The position numbers and the translations under genes are program-made. DNA of 64,000 nucleotides from Actinocorallia herbida (GTDB lineage: Bacteria; Actinomycetota; Actinomycetes; Streptosporangiales; Streptosporangiaceae), in NCBI RefSeq assembly GCF_003751225.1, contig NZ_RJKE01000001.1, positions 62,001-126,000 on the forward strand, read 5' to 3'. This document shows, in pieces, positions 46,673 through 55,686 of the stretch. The stretch's first letter is position 1. Every line of letters begins with the position of its first letter. Under the pieces are notes generated by a model. The model saw only the letters and a program-made list of their open reading frames with translations, was not told the origin of the DNA and made no database searches.

Positions 46673-47870
46673 GGAGGACGGGCATGTGGCGGAGGCCGGT
46701 GTGCTTGTTGGTGCGGGTGAAGGTGGGTGGGGCGGTGGGGGTGAGGGCGGTGATGTGGGTGAGGAACGAGGTGAGGAGGGCGTGGAGCTCCAGGCGGGCC
46801 AGGGGGGCGCCCAGGCAGAAGTGGGGGCCTCGGCCGAAGGCGAGGTGGGGGTTGGGGGTGCGGGTGATGTCGAAGGTGTGGGGGGCGGGGAAGACGGAAG
46901 GGTCGCGGTTGGCGGAGGCCCACCAGAGGGTGATCTTGTCGCCGGGGGAGAGCGCCGCGCCGTTGAGGGTGGTGGGGCGGGTGACGGTACGGCGGTTGTA
47001 GGGGGTGGTGGAGGTCCAGCGGAGGATCTCCTCGATGGCGGAGGGCAGTAGCGAAGGGTCGGCCTTGAGGGCGTGCCAGGCGGACGGATGGTCGATGAGG
47101 GCCTGGACGCCGAGGGCGAAGGTGTTGCGGGTGGTCTCGCTGCCGGCCGCGATGAGGAGGTGGAACAGCATCTGCTGCTCCAGTTCGGTCAGGGGGCCGC
47201 CGTCGACGGTGCCGTGGACGGCGACGGAGAGCAGGTCGTCGCCCGGGTCCGCGCGCTTGCGGGCGAGGAGCGCGGTGCCGTAGGCGGACATCTCGGCGGC
47301 CGCGGCGCGGGTGCGCTCGGTGGACTCGCCGAGGTCGCGGTCGGCGTGGTCGAGGGTGGTGTTCGCCCAGGCGAGGAGGCGGTGGCGGTCCTCCTGGGGC
47401 ACACCGAGAAGGTGGGCGACGGCCTGAAGGGGGAGTTCGGCGGCGACGTCCACGAGGAGGTCGCACTCGCCCTTGGCCACGGCGGCCCTGACGATCCCGT
47501 CAGCGCGCGCTTGGAGATCGTCCCGGAGGGCGTGCAAGGCGCGCGGGGAAAGGCAGGGGGCGAGGAGGCGGCGGAAGCGGGTGTGCCTGGGCGCGTCCAT
47601 CATGTTGAGCAGGACGCCCGCCGCGAAGCCCGCCGGGAGGTCCTCGATGAGGGTGCCGCCCCCGGCGCGGCCGCCTCCGCCCGCGGAGGAGAACACCGCG
47701 GGATCGCTCGCGGCCGCCAGGACGTCGGCGTACCGGGTGACGACCCAGAACCCTTCCCCGCCGGGCGTGTGCTCTGTGGGCTCGTGCCAGACGACGGGGC
47801 CGCCGCGCAACTCGTCGAAGAGGGGGTGGGGGAAGCCGTCCGCGAACAGGTCGAGGTCCGTCAGGTCCAT
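46644..47870 (-). CDS. Cytochrome P450
   Basis: About 408 residues from ATG 47870. I-helix HLLIAAGSETTRNTFALG (oxygen-binding Ser/Glu-Thr), ExxR in IEEILRWTS, and heme loop FGRGPHFCLGAPLARLEL. N-terminus has LDLFADGFPHPLFDELR, typical of soluble actinobacterial class I P450s (CYP107/125-like in look). Substrate unknown. The next gene is an independent oxygenase 100 bp upstream, same strand. Confidence 0.92.
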   Translation of the reverse strand: MDLTDLDLFADGFPHPLFDELRGGPVVWHEPTEHTPGGEGFWVVTRYADVLAAASDPAVFSSAGGGGRAGGGTLIEDLPAGFAAGVLLNMMDAPRHTRFRRLLAPCLSPRALHALRDDLQARADGIVRAAVAKGECDLLVDVAAELPLQAVAHLLGVPQEDRHRLLAWANTTLDHADRDLGESTERTRAAAAEMSAYGTALLARKRADPGDDLLSVAVHGTVDGGPLTELEQQMLFHLLIAAGSETTRNTFALGVQALIDHPSAWHALKADPSLLPSAIEEILRWTSTTPYNRRTVTRPTTLNGAALSPGDKITLWWASANRDPSVFPAPHTFDITRTPNPHLAFGRGPHFCLGAPLARLELHALLTSFLTHITALTPTAPPTFTRTNKHTGLRHMPVLLTPTGPGRA

Positions 47871-47970
47871 GCCGCGACCCTCGCACGGAGCGATCACCCG
47901 TTCAAGGCACTCGGACGCCTGCCGGTGCCGCCCGCATCCGGTCGAGCTGCTCCTCCACGGACCCTGCCGG

Positions 47971-48648
47971 TCACTCCTGGCCGAAGAGGTGGGTGTTGAG
48001 GCCGCGGGGGCGGGTGCTCTCCTCCGGGACCGAGGCGGTGTAGTAGTTCATGATGGCCGTGACGCGGAGCCCGGGGGCGGTGAGGGCGCGGGCGTAGTGG
48101 GGGTTGCGGCGGCCGTCGAAGAAGACGAGGTGGCCTGCGCGCGGGTGCAGTACCGCGCAGTTCCGGTCGATCTCGGCGGGGCCGCGCGCCGCGGTGTCGT
48201 GCGCGACGGTGAGCTCGCCTCCGGTGCCCTGCGGGTTGTCGGTGCAGAACAGCAGGCCGGTCAGCGGGTTGGTGTCGACATGGCACTCGAAGCGCATGTC
48301 CGGCGCCGACAGGATGTTGAGCACGACGCTGTAGCGGGGGTCGTGAGAAGTCCGCACGGGCTCGCCCGCGACCTCCTCGGCGAAGTCACGGAAGACCCCG
48401 CGGTACGACTCGGCCAGCCAGGGAAGGTCGCGCTCGACGGCGTCGGCGCGCACCCGGCCGCGGTGGACGCCGCCCTCGAAGAACGGGCTCTCCCGGGTGA
48501 GGAACGGCGTGACGGGGTAGCGGCGGGTGTCCGAGGACCGGGCGGCCAGGCCGCTCACCTCCGCGCGCCAGCCGTCGGGGAGGAGCCCGCCGACGTCGAG
48601 ACCGGTCCAGCGGAAGTGGGGGAGTGCGGGAGACGTGTCCTTGCGCAT
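47971..48648 (-). CDS. 2OG-Fe(II) oxygenase-like protein
   Basis: 225 residues. Iron triad ECHVDTN (His123, Asp125) and NPHYARAL (His184), with Arg195 placed to bind 2-oxoglutarate; GELTVAHD and AVLHPRAGHLVFFDG strands complete the jelly-roll. Prolyl-hydroxylase-like. 28 bp behind the next gene and probably co-transcribed with it. Confidence 0.8.
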   Translation of the reverse strand: MRKDTSPALPHFRWTGLDVGGLLPDGWRAEVSGLAARSSDTRRYPVTPFLTRESPFFEGGVHRGRVRADAVERDLPWLAESYRGVFRDFAEEVAGEPVRTSHDPRYSVVLNILSAPDMRFECHVDTNPLTGLLFCTDNPQGTGGELTVAHDTAARGPAEIDRNCAVLHPRAGHLVFFDGRRNPHYARALTAPGLRVTAIMNYYTASVPEESTRPRGLNTHLFGQE

Positions 48649-48676
48649 GATTCCTCCTCAGGAGGGGCACGGGGGT

Positions 48677-49351
48677 TCAGGCGCTGTGCAGGGCGGTCCG
48701 CCCAGCGCCGACAGCGGGGTGCGGGTCGGGGACGCGCAGCCATCCGCGGTGCGGAGCCATGTCGGTGCCTATCGCGGTGATCTCTTCATGGTCGTCAGGG
48801 TCGACGAGGGTCGCGCTGCGCAGGTCCCGGTAGTACGGGTCGGACAGCAGGTGCATGTACTCGCCCGGCGCGCACGCGGCGAGCAGCGTGCGCAGGACGT
48901 CGAGGCTTCGGCCGAAGACGCCGAGCCCGTCGAAGTGGACGCGGCCGAAGTGCTGGGCGACCCGCACCTCGAGCGTCGCGTTCTCGCTCGCGAAGCTCGC
49001 GCCGCCCCTTCGGTTGAAGGTGCGGACGCCCGCGTGCACCCCCGTGGCGAACACGTCGTACACGACATGCGTGGGCACCGTCATCGGGAGCATGAGCAGC
49101 AGGACGTCGCCGCGGTCGCGCAGGAAGGCACGGTTGCCGAGGTCGAAGGGGAGCCCGCGGTCGGCGAACGCGCCGGCCAGGATGGCGCCGAGCCGGGACC
49201 TGACGCCGCGGGTGGTCATGTCGTCACCGGCGCGGATACCGGGGGAGGTGTAGGAGAGCGCCGTCAGATGGTGGAACGCGCTCTCGGACGCCGGGACCAG
49301 AGGGGGCTGCGGCGTGACGGGTGCGGCTCCCCGGATTCCGTTGGTGCTCAT
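48677..49351 (-). CDS. Cyclase-homology-like protein
   Basis: 224 residues from ATG 49351. FLRDRGDVLLLMLPMTVPTH, then RTFNRRGGASFASENATLEVRVA and GRVHFDGLGVFGRSLDVLRTLL follow the strand/helix order of class III nucleotidyl cyclases, but without the metal aspartates in clear positions; it parallels 52362-53126. Probably degenerate or regulatory. Forms an operon with the 2OG oxygenase. Confidence 0.55.
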   Translation of the reverse strand: MSTNGIRGAAPVTPQPPLVPASESAFHHLTALSYTSPGIRAGDDMTTRGVRSRLGAILAGAFADRGLPFDLGNRAFLRDRGDVLLLMLPMTVPTHVVYDVFATGVHAGVRTFNRRGGASFASENATLEVRVAQHFGRVHFDGLGVFGRSLDVLRTLLAACAPGEYMHLLSDPYYRDLRSATLVDPDDHEEITAIGTDMAPHRGWLRVPDPHPAVGAGRTALHSA

Positions 49352-49593
49352 GCGGCATCGGCCCTTCACTGCGCCCTCCGGAAGGTCCCCCACCGGAGAA
49401 GGTCAATCACCCCGAACGTTCGCGATATTCAAGTTGTACCTACATCTGAATGTTCTTGTTGCCTGGCTAAGAGCCTGCCAAACCTCGTATACCTATAACG
49501 GATAAAGTCCCGTGCACCTACGAACAGATCACTGTGAGGATCCGACTACCGGGGGTGCGCCCCCGGGGCGGACCTGCCCCGGGGGCCGCCGCC

Positions 49594-50217
49594 CTAGCGC
49601 GTCCGCCAGCCGAGCTCCGACAGGAGGTCGTCGCCGACCGGGGTGAAGTGCACCGACTCAGGCCAAGTGGTCAGGTAGGGCTCCACGACCTTCTCCAGGA
49701 GGACGCCGGAGGGCCACTCCTCCTTGGCCAGCGCGGGGACGGGCGCGCCGGAGGCGTCGGTTTCGACGAAGTCGAAGTGGATGTCCCGGTAGTAGGCGTG
49801 CAGCCCAGGGTTATCGCTCCAGACGTCGATCCGGATCCGCTGGGCGCCGAGGTAGGCGGCGCCGGCCCAATGGATGAGGTGGCCGCCGAGCTTCCGTCCG
49901 GCGACGGTCCGGTCGACCACGAGGCGGTGCAGGTACACCGCGTCGGCGGGATCGTCCTTCCACAGGCTCGGGTTGCGCCGCCGGGTGATCGAGACCGTGG
50001 CCACGAGCGCCCCGTCGTCCCCCGCGACGACGAACGTCTTCCCGCACTTCAGGCCCTCGCGGATGCGGAGCGCCCGGCCCTCCTCATCCGGCCAGGGCCG
50101 CGCCCACTGGTCGGTGCCCATCGTGCGCAGCCACGCCGCCCTGCGGTCGATGAGCTCGATGATGGCCGGGATGTCCTGCTCCGTCGCAGAACGGATGATC
50201 AACGCGTCGTGGGTCAT
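49594..50217 (-). CDS. GNAT-family acetyltransferase
   Basis: 207 residues from ATG 50217. IRSATEQDIPAIIELI start, VVAGDDGALVATVSI strand, LVVDRTVAGRKLGGHLIHWA as the acetyl-CoA loop, then IRIDVWSDNPGLHAYYRDI. Substrate unknown. It is 117 bp downstream of the GntR gene on the same strand. Confidence 0.85.
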   Translation of the reverse strand: MTHDALIIRSATEQDIPAIIELIDRRAAWLRTMGTDQWARPWPDEEGRALRIREGLKCGKTFVVAGDDGALVATVSITRRRNPSLWKDDPADAVYLHRLVVDRTVAGRKLGGHLIHWAGAAYLGAQRIRIDVWSDNPGLHAYYRDIHFDFVETDASGAPVPALAKEEWPSGVLLEKVVEPYLTTWPESVHFTPVGDDLLSELGWRTR

Positions 50218-50333
50218 GGCTCCGTCGCACATGCCTGAGGCCGTGCGGGAGTGGCTCCGCACGGCCTGGTGAACTGGACCACGGACCGCCTCGCGGGGGC
50301 GGTTCGGTCCGCGAACAAGGGGGGTTCTTCCGG

Positions 50334-51158
50334 TCAGGACGAGCCCTTGTCGGCCTCCGGAAGGAGATCCTGGGGTTGGCCCGGAACGTCTCCCACGTCG
50401 AGGAACAGCTGGTTGCGGTCCGCGGGGTAGACGGTGTTCGTCACGCGGATCGGCTTTTTGTCCTGGTCGTAGGCGAACCTGTCGTGGACGATCACCACGC
50501 TGCCCGTCTCGCGCAGGTTGAAGAAGTTCATCTCGTTGTTGTCCGGCACCCTCGCCGTGATGCGGTCGCGGTAGGAGGACTGGACGACGCCGAGGGTCTC
50601 GTTCAGATAGGCGATGACGCCCTCTTCGATGTCCTCGGCGTCGAGGAGCCGGTCGGCGCCGTCGGCGAACCTCATCGGGTAGAAGGAGGTCTGGAGGGAC
50701 CAGGGCCGGTAGTCGTCGAGGCGGCGCTCCTGGTGGCGGACGACGACGCGGCCGCCGACCGGCAGGTCGAGCGCCTTGGCGATCTTGGGGTCGGCCCGCA
50801 CGATCTCGACCCGCGGCGGCGTCTGGTAGGACCTGCGGTCCTGAAGGTTCGCCTCGAACGAGTACTGTTGGCCCTCGCCGCCGCCCTTCGCGGAGTCCTC
50901 GACGACGTGGACCGAGGCGATCGTGATCGCGAGCGGCACCACTTCCTTGAGGACGAAGGTGCCGCGGCCCCGGGACGTCGCGACGAGGCCCCGGCTGACG
51001 AGGATCTTGATCGCCTCGCGGATGGTGTTGCGCGAAGCCCCCTCGTACTCGTCCATCAGCTGCGTCTCGGTCGGGAGCTGGGTGCCCTCGGAGAATTCGC
51101 CGTCGGCGATGCGCTGCGCGAGCTTCTCCGCGATCTCCCGATAGCGCGGAACGGCCAA
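50334..51158 (-). CDS. GntR/HutC-type regulator with UTRA domain
   Basis: About 274 residues from TTG 51158 (AAGGAGG six bases upstream). HTH: YREIAEKLAQRIADGEFSEG ... QLMDEYEGASRNTIREAIKI ... VSRGLVATSRGRGTFV. UTRA ligand domain from about residue 110 (RRLDDYRPWSLQTSFYP, GVIAYLNETLGV, VIVHDRFAYDQDKKPIRVT). Ligand unknown. The divergent region upstream carries two copies of a GGTACCACTTG motif. Confidence 0.9.
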   Translation of the reverse strand: MAVPRYREIAEKLAQRIADGEFSEGTQLPTETQLMDEYEGASRNTIREAIKILVSRGLVATSRGRGTFVLKEVVPLAITIASVHVVEDSAKGGGEGQQYSFEANLQDRRSYQTPPRVEIVRADPKIAKALDLPVGGRVVVRHQERRLDDYRPWSLQTSFYPMRFADGADRLLDAEDIEEGVIAYLNETLGVVQSSYRDRITARVPDNNEMNFFNLRETGSVVIVHDRFAYDQDKKPIRVTNTVYPADRNQLFLDVGDVPGQPQDLLPEADKGSS

Positions 51159-51305
51159 GGGGGGCCTCCTTACCTCTACCTCTGAAAAGTATGTATCCAG
51201 CAACAGGGTCGGCCAAGCGGGATGTACCCGGTGATCTCATCTGCCACATAAGGAATTGTTCCGTTTTCCGGTTTGGCGAGGTGAGGTCCGGGTTATCTAG
51301 TTGTT

Positions 51306-51356
51306 GGTACCACTTGGATGACTGGACCGGAACGCCCCAAGGTACCACTTGAATCA
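51306..51356. promoter_or_regulatory. Paired GGTACCACTTG repeats, likely GntR operators
   Basis: GGTACCACTTGGATGA (51306-51321) and GGTACCACTTGAATCA (51341-51356), start-to-start distance 35 bp, in the 303-bp gap between the leftward gntR gene and the rightward 51462 gene. GGTACC is itself palindromic. Binding by the adjacent GntR protein is inferred. Confidence 0.55.
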
Positions 51357-51461
51357 TGGTCGGGTGCGGAGATCTGGCAACGGGAATGACCTCTGCGCTG
51401 AGTGATCGGTTCGAGTCCGCGTCGCAGTACAGAACCCCTGGTCAACCCGAAAGGAGCGGTG

Positions 51462-51671
51462 ATGCTCACCGCCACCTATCTCGTCGCCTTCCTCGGTCTC
51501 ATCGGCTTCCTCTTCTTCCTCGCCCGCTTGGTGGGCGCCTTCTGGGACACCTCCTTCCGTGGGAGGGGGCGCGCGCACGGCGCCGTCGCCGGGAGGCCGA
51601 AGTCCGGTCTCGTCTACTTCTCCTCGTCCGCGGACCCGGAGCCCGTCCGAGTGGGGGAGCGTGCTGCCTGA
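51462..51671 (+). CDS. Small membrane protein
   Basis: 69 residues, ATG after AAGGAGCGGTG. One strong N-terminal transmembrane helix (TYLVAFLGLIGFLFFLARLV), then a basic, then Ser-rich tail. Divergent from gntR and possibly its target. Confidence 0.7.
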   Translation: MLTATYLVAFLGLIGFLFFLARLVGAFWDTSFRGRGRAHGAVAGRPKSGLVYFSSSADPEPVRVGERAA

Positions 51672-51891
51672 GTGCAGGGAGGCGTTCCTGAGGGCCGGGT
51701 GGCGAACTCACCCGGGCTGAAATGGTCCGTCAGTACTTTCTGTAACAATGGCCACCCGGCGCTCTGGCGGGTCGCCCCGGCAAAGCCCCGGGTGAACTTC
51801 CGGGGGTGCTGATGAGCGCCAGTGCCGGGGGTGTACAGAAGTCCTTTTTCATGGCAATAATTGTCGTGAAGTCTGTCGAAAGGGATATTCC

Positions 51892-52365
51892 GTGCGCCCT
51901 CTTCTGGTAGAACACCCGGACCGCTGGGTCAACCTCCCCGCGCCCCACGCCGTACTGCTGATCCTGGAATTGCAGCGCCGCGGCCACGTGGTGGTCCGGG
52001 CCCATATGGACCCGTGCGGTCCGCGGGACTACACGATCGTGCTTCGCGACAAGGCGACGTCGCAGCTCACCGCCCTCGTCTGGGACGAGGAGAGCGGGCT
52101 CAGGCACGGGAGGTTCGTGTCCGGCCGCCAGGGTGAGCGGACCCGGCTCGAGAACGCCGTCCACCTCGGCGGGGGGCTGCTGCCCCCGGCATGCGACGTG
52201 GTGGACCGGATGGAGAACGGGGTGTCGGAGCCGTACCGCAGGTACCGCGCCCACACCGACCTGCTGGACGGTTTCGACGATCGCCTGCGGGCCCTGCCTT
52301 GGGTCGCCGTCCCCGCACACCCTCTGCCCGCGACGCCCCCTTCCCGCCTTGCCCAGGTCGCCTAG
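51892..52365 (+). CDS. DUF6292-like protein
   Basis: 157 residues from GTG 51892. AVLLILELQRRGHVVVRAHM, DPCGPRDYTIVL and ALVWDEESGLRHGRFV follow the DUF6292-type pattern of actinobacterial proteins often found near XRE regulators. Stop overlaps the convergent gene by 4 bp. Function unknown. Confidence 0.7.
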   Translation: MRPLLVEHPDRWVNLPAPHAVLLILELQRRGHVVVRAHMDPCGPRDYTIVLRDKATSQLTALVWDEESGLRHGRFVSGRQGERTRLENAVHLGGGLLPPACDVVDRMENGVSEPYRRYRAHTDLLDGFDDRLRALPWVAVPAHPLPATPPSRLAQVA

Positions 52366-53126
52366 CCGAGCTTGAGCAGCTGATCGATGGCCGCGGTCAA
52401 CGCCGATCGCAGGCCGTCCGGCTCCGGGTCCCTCCGGAGCGCGCCCTCCGCGATGCTCCTGCCGAGCAGGAGCAGGAGGTCCTTGGCCGCGTCCTCCGCC
52501 GTCGGCTCCGCGAAGTCGGGTGCGGCGCTCGCCGATCGTGCGGACAGCCGGATCCAGGCGTGGCAGAAGGTCTCCTTCAGGGAGACCGTGACCGGCCGGA
52601 AGGAGGCCGGGTCCAGGCGGGTGGCGTACTGCACCACGTCCTCGTAGAGATGTGCGGCGACGATCAGTGACAGGTCGCCGGGGCGGTCGCCGATCTCCCG
52701 TTTGAACGACGGGGCGTCCAGCAGCCGGAACATGTGGATGACGGCCCCGCCGATCACGCCGTGGCCGTCCAGGTGGACGTATCCGTCGCTGACGGCCATG
52801 CGGAGCCTGAGCCGGAACGGGTCGGCCAGCACATGGTTGTAGGCGCCGAGCATCCTGCGGAGCGCGTCCGCCAGGTCGTCGATGACGGCCTCGACGTCGG
52901 TGTCCTCGGGCGCGATGACGAGGATCCCGTCGCCCCGGTCCTCGACGTGGCATTCCGGCCAAGGCAGGCCGGTCTCTTCGCATGCGGTCCGGACGATCGA
53001 GTACATCGCGTCCCGCAGTTCGCGATGGACCTCGGGGTCGCGGTGGCGGCTGAAGGAGACCGCGTCCACGGCGAACATCGTGCGGTGCAGCCGCCCGCGG
53101 CGGCTGATCTGGGACGGCCTGGGCAA
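52362..53126 (-). CDS. Class III cyclase-homology-like protein
   Basis: 254 residues (TTG 53126; ATG 53078 is an alternative). MFAVDAVSFSRHRDPEVHRE, CHVEDRGDGILVIAPEDTDV, LRLRMAVSDGYVHLDGHGVIGGAVIHMFRLL reproduce the cyclase fold order, with the first Asp (FAVDAVSFS) and GDG turn kept. C-terminal 80 residues helical. Cyclase activity is not certain; proteins like this are common orphan regulators in actinomycetes. Confidence 0.65.
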   Translation of the reverse strand: MPRPSQISRRGRLHRTMFAVDAVSFSRHRDPEVHRELRDAMYSIVRTACEETGLPWPECHVEDRGDGILVIAPEDTDVEAVIDDLADALRRMLGAYNHVLADPFRLRLRMAVSDGYVHLDGHGVIGGAVIHMFRLLDAPSFKREIGDRPGDLSLIVAAHLYEDVVQYATRLDPASFRPVTVSLKETFCHAWIRLSARSASAAPDFAEPTAEDAAKDLLLLLGRSIAEGALRRDPEPDGLRSALTAAIDQLLKLG

Positions 53127-53538
53127 TGGGCTACCTGCCTCACGGGTCGGGAGGGCTGACCGGCCTCGGCGGACTCCGACCGGACGGCACGACCGACCGG
53201 CCGGCCGGTCCAGAGGCCGGGTCCGATGTCGTGGGGCGGCCTACCGGAACGCCGTCTCAGGGGATCGGACGCAGCGGCGTCCCGATTCGCCCCCTATGCC
53301 CGCCAAATCGGTGCGATCCCCTCGCCGACACCTTCGGTCGTCGACCCGTCCGGCTTCGCCGAAGGACCCACGGTGAGAGCGGACGCCCCCGACCTATCTG
53401 GACGTACCGGACACGACAGGTCACTAAAAGTCAGGTCATGTCGGTAATTCTCGAGACGAAGTCCCTTGAGTGGGATAAGTTTCCGAATCCAGCGTCGGTT
53501 TCTCGGTGGTCCGGAGGCGGACCGGACGGGACACGTGG
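53127..53538. other. Gene-free stretch
   Basis: About 410 bp between divergent genes. I see GC-rich sequence, several short inverted CCGG-type repeats and a more A/T-rich tract at 53,440-53,490 that may hold the promoter of the rightward membrane-protein gene. No RNA gene or further ORF can be supported. Confidence 0.4.
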
Positions 53539-55287
53539 ATGTTCTTCGAGCACGAAGCGCCCACGCAGGGCGAACCGTACATGCGCAACACGACGCGGTA
53601 CCTGTGCGCCGCGGCCTACCTCGACGAGGACTTCCGGAACCGGGTGATCGCCGAGTACGTCGAGGACGAGCACCGGGCCGTCGCGCCGGGCGGCGGTTAC
53701 GACCTGGCCGCGGTCGTCAAGCACTGCCTGCACGCGAGACGCCTCGTGCTCTACCGGGACGTGGTGTTCGTGGTGGCCTTCGTCCTGGGATTGCTGCTGA
53801 ACGGGTGGGCGGCCCTGATGGCGGCGGGCACCCTCCTGTGGATGGCCGTCCTCTTGCGGGTACGGCGATGGCTCCTGGCCAAGAACCGGCGGTGGCTGGC
53901 CCGGTACGTGGGGTTCACCGCGATGGTCGGCCCGCTCTTCCAGGTGTTCTCGACGGTGAGCGGGCTCTTGGCGCTGCAGGCGGAAATGGCGCTGTCGCAG
54001 GCATACCTGGACCCCTCGGCGACCGAGCCCGACATCCCGAGCATCCTGTACCTGATGGTCGTCCTCTTCGCCGCGTTCCTCGTGGTGGCCGTCGCCATCG
54101 AATGCGGTTACCTCGTCTTCGTCTACCGGCTGATGCAGCGGACGCTGCACCCTCTGAGCGACGTCGAGGCCCCGGCGTCGCCGAGCCCGCACACCGCACG
54201 GCTGCTCGACCGGCTCGCCGCGGCGCAGCACGGCAACGTGAGCGTGTACAGCGTGCACCCGTTCCTGGGCTCGGGGCGGATCCGCAAGCAGTGGGCGATC
54301 GTCCTCGAACTCGACCGGACGACCGGCGCCGGGGAGGCGCGGGTGGATCCGGCGCGGCTCCAGGCCCGGGTGTGGCAGCGGATCAGCGAGATGAAGGTGC
54401 CGGACCCGGGCGATCCCGGGTCGCTGCCGAAGCACGAGAGCATCGTCGGCCTGGACCGCCCGCAGATGCACGTGGTCGCGCACGGCAGGCTCGCGCAGTA
54501 CTCCAGGCCCCTCGGTCTGAACGGCCAGGTGGTGTCGGGGCACCCGCTCGTCGACTCCGGCGGCGCGCCCTATTCGCACGCGTCCGCCGAGGCGGTCGAC
54601 GCGATCCTGCACCATCCGCAGGGCGCGCTGCGCTGCTACCAGCGGATCTCGGTCGACTCCCGGGGCCAGCTCGTGTCCGGGAAGGATGGCGCCGCCGTGG
54701 CCCCGGCCGAGGACCAGGACGTGGCGACCACCGCCTTCCTGCACGTCGCGGTGGAGGGCAGGATGCTCTACGCGCAGTTCATCGCGACGGCGCTCACCCC
54801 GGTCCGCCGGGAGTTCAAGATCGTGGACGAGCTGCCGTCCGTCGCCGGGCAGAGCCTGGTCTGGATGGCGCTCAGGCGCCGCTGGGACGCGTTCCCCTCG
54901 GCTGCGGTCTTCGCTCCGCTGCGGATCGTCCGCACGCTCGCGCACATGGGCTTCGCCGCGCTGCGGGCGGGAACGGCCCAGCCGCAGCGGCTGACCGTGC
55001 ACGACTACGGCTTCCGGATCAGCCCGCGGGAGCTCGCGGCGAGCGCAGGCTACGACACCTATGTCCAGCTGCTCGACACCGACAAGTACATCCGGCTGAT
55101 CGAGCGGCGGGTGAACGAGGCGATCCTCGACCATCTGTCCGACGAGTGCGGGGTCGACGTGTCCGCCTACCGCGAGCAGATGACGGCGATCACCAACAGC
55201 AGCGTCACGATCACGGGAAGCACCATCACCGGAAGCCAGATCAACACCGGTGCCGGGGCGACCCAGGTCCGGCAGACGACCTCTTGA
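53539..55287 (+). CDS. Membrane protein with C-terminal GSxIxGxQINTG motif
   Basis: 582 residues from ATG 53539 (53,581 also possible: MRNTTRYLCAAAYLD). About four transmembrane helices (residues 68-105, about 125-150 and about 175-205) separate a short N-terminal domain from a large cytosolic part with KQWAIVLELDRTTGAGEARV, HPLVDSGGAPYSHASAEAVD and NEAILDHLSDECGVDVSAYR. The last 30 residues read SSVTITGSTITGSQINTG..., echoed at the N-terminus of the next gene. No enzyme family recognised. Transcribed with 55299-55637, 11 bp downstream. Confidence 0.75.
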   Translation: MFFEHEAPTQGEPYMRNTTRYLCAAAYLDEDFRNRVIAEYVEDEHRAVAPGGGYDLAAVVKHCLHARRLVLYRDVVFVVAFVLGLLLNGWAALMAAGTLLWMAVLLRVRRWLLAKNRRWLARYVGFTAMVGPLFQVFSTVSGLLALQAEMALSQAYLDPSATEPDIPSILYLMVVLFAAFLVVAVAIECGYLVFVYRLMQRTLHPLSDVEAPASPSPHTARLLDRLAAAQHGNVSVYSVHPFLGSGRIRKQWAIVLELDRTTGAGEARVDPARLQARVWQRISEMKVPDPGDPGSLPKHESIVGLDRPQMHVVAHGRLAQYSRPLGLNGQVVSGHPLVDSGGAPYSHASAEAVDAILHHPQGALRCYQRISVDSRGQLVSGKDGAAVAPAEDQDVATTAFLHVAVEGRMLYAQFIATALTPVRREFKIVDELPSVAGQSLVWMALRRRWDAFPSAAVFAPLRIVRTLAHMGFAALRAGTAQPQRLTVHDYGFRISPRELAASAGYDTYVQLLDTDKYIRLIERRVNEAILDHLSDECGVDVSAYREQMTAITNSSVTITGSTITGSQINTGAGATQVRQTTS

Positions 55288-55298
55288 AAGGGCGGCCC

Positions 55299-55637
55299 AT
55301 GCGCGACGACCGCAGTGTGCACATCTCCGGCGGCACGGTGTCGGGCGGACAGATCAACACCGGTGACCACGTCACCATGAACCAGGCGGGGCAGGACACG
55401 GCGCCGGAGCTGGCGGCGGCGCTGGACCGGGTCGCGGAGCTGCTGGCGCGGCACGCGGCCGAGCTGCCGGAGGCGGCGCGGGCCGGGCGGGACCTGCGGG
55501 ACCTGCGCGAAGAGGTCGAGTCCGCCGATCCGGACCTCCCGCGCCGCAACGGGGCGCTGGCCCGCCTCACCCAGCGGGTGACGGTGGTGACGCCGCTGCT
55601 CGAGGCGGTCGAGACGGTCCGGAACCTCCTGGGCTGA
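55299..55637 (+). CDS. Small partner protein with N-terminal GGTVSGGQINTG motif
   Basis: 112 residues after GAAAGGGCGGCCC. Residues 7-28 (VHISGGTVSGGQINTGDHVT) closely match the C-terminal tail of the preceding protein; residues 35-112 form helices ending LLEAVETVRNLLG, a pattern often seen in helical adaptor or effector-associated domains. A shared motif on two adjacent partners suggests that they interact through it. Confidence 0.7.
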   Translation: MRDDRSVHISGGTVSGGQINTGDHVTMNQAGQDTAPELAAALDRVAELLARHAAELPEAARAGRDLRDLREEVESADPDLPRRNGALARLTQRVTVVTPLLEAVETVRNLLG

Positions 55638-55686
55638 CGTCGGCCGAGCCCGCGCCCGCGGCCGACCGCGGGCGCGGGCCGCCGGA

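Noticed and set aside
53431-55134. Long minus-strand open frame opposite the membrane protein gene
   Set aside because: Protein would be Arg/His/Gln-rich with no motif; the plus frame has membrane helices and a coupled partner.
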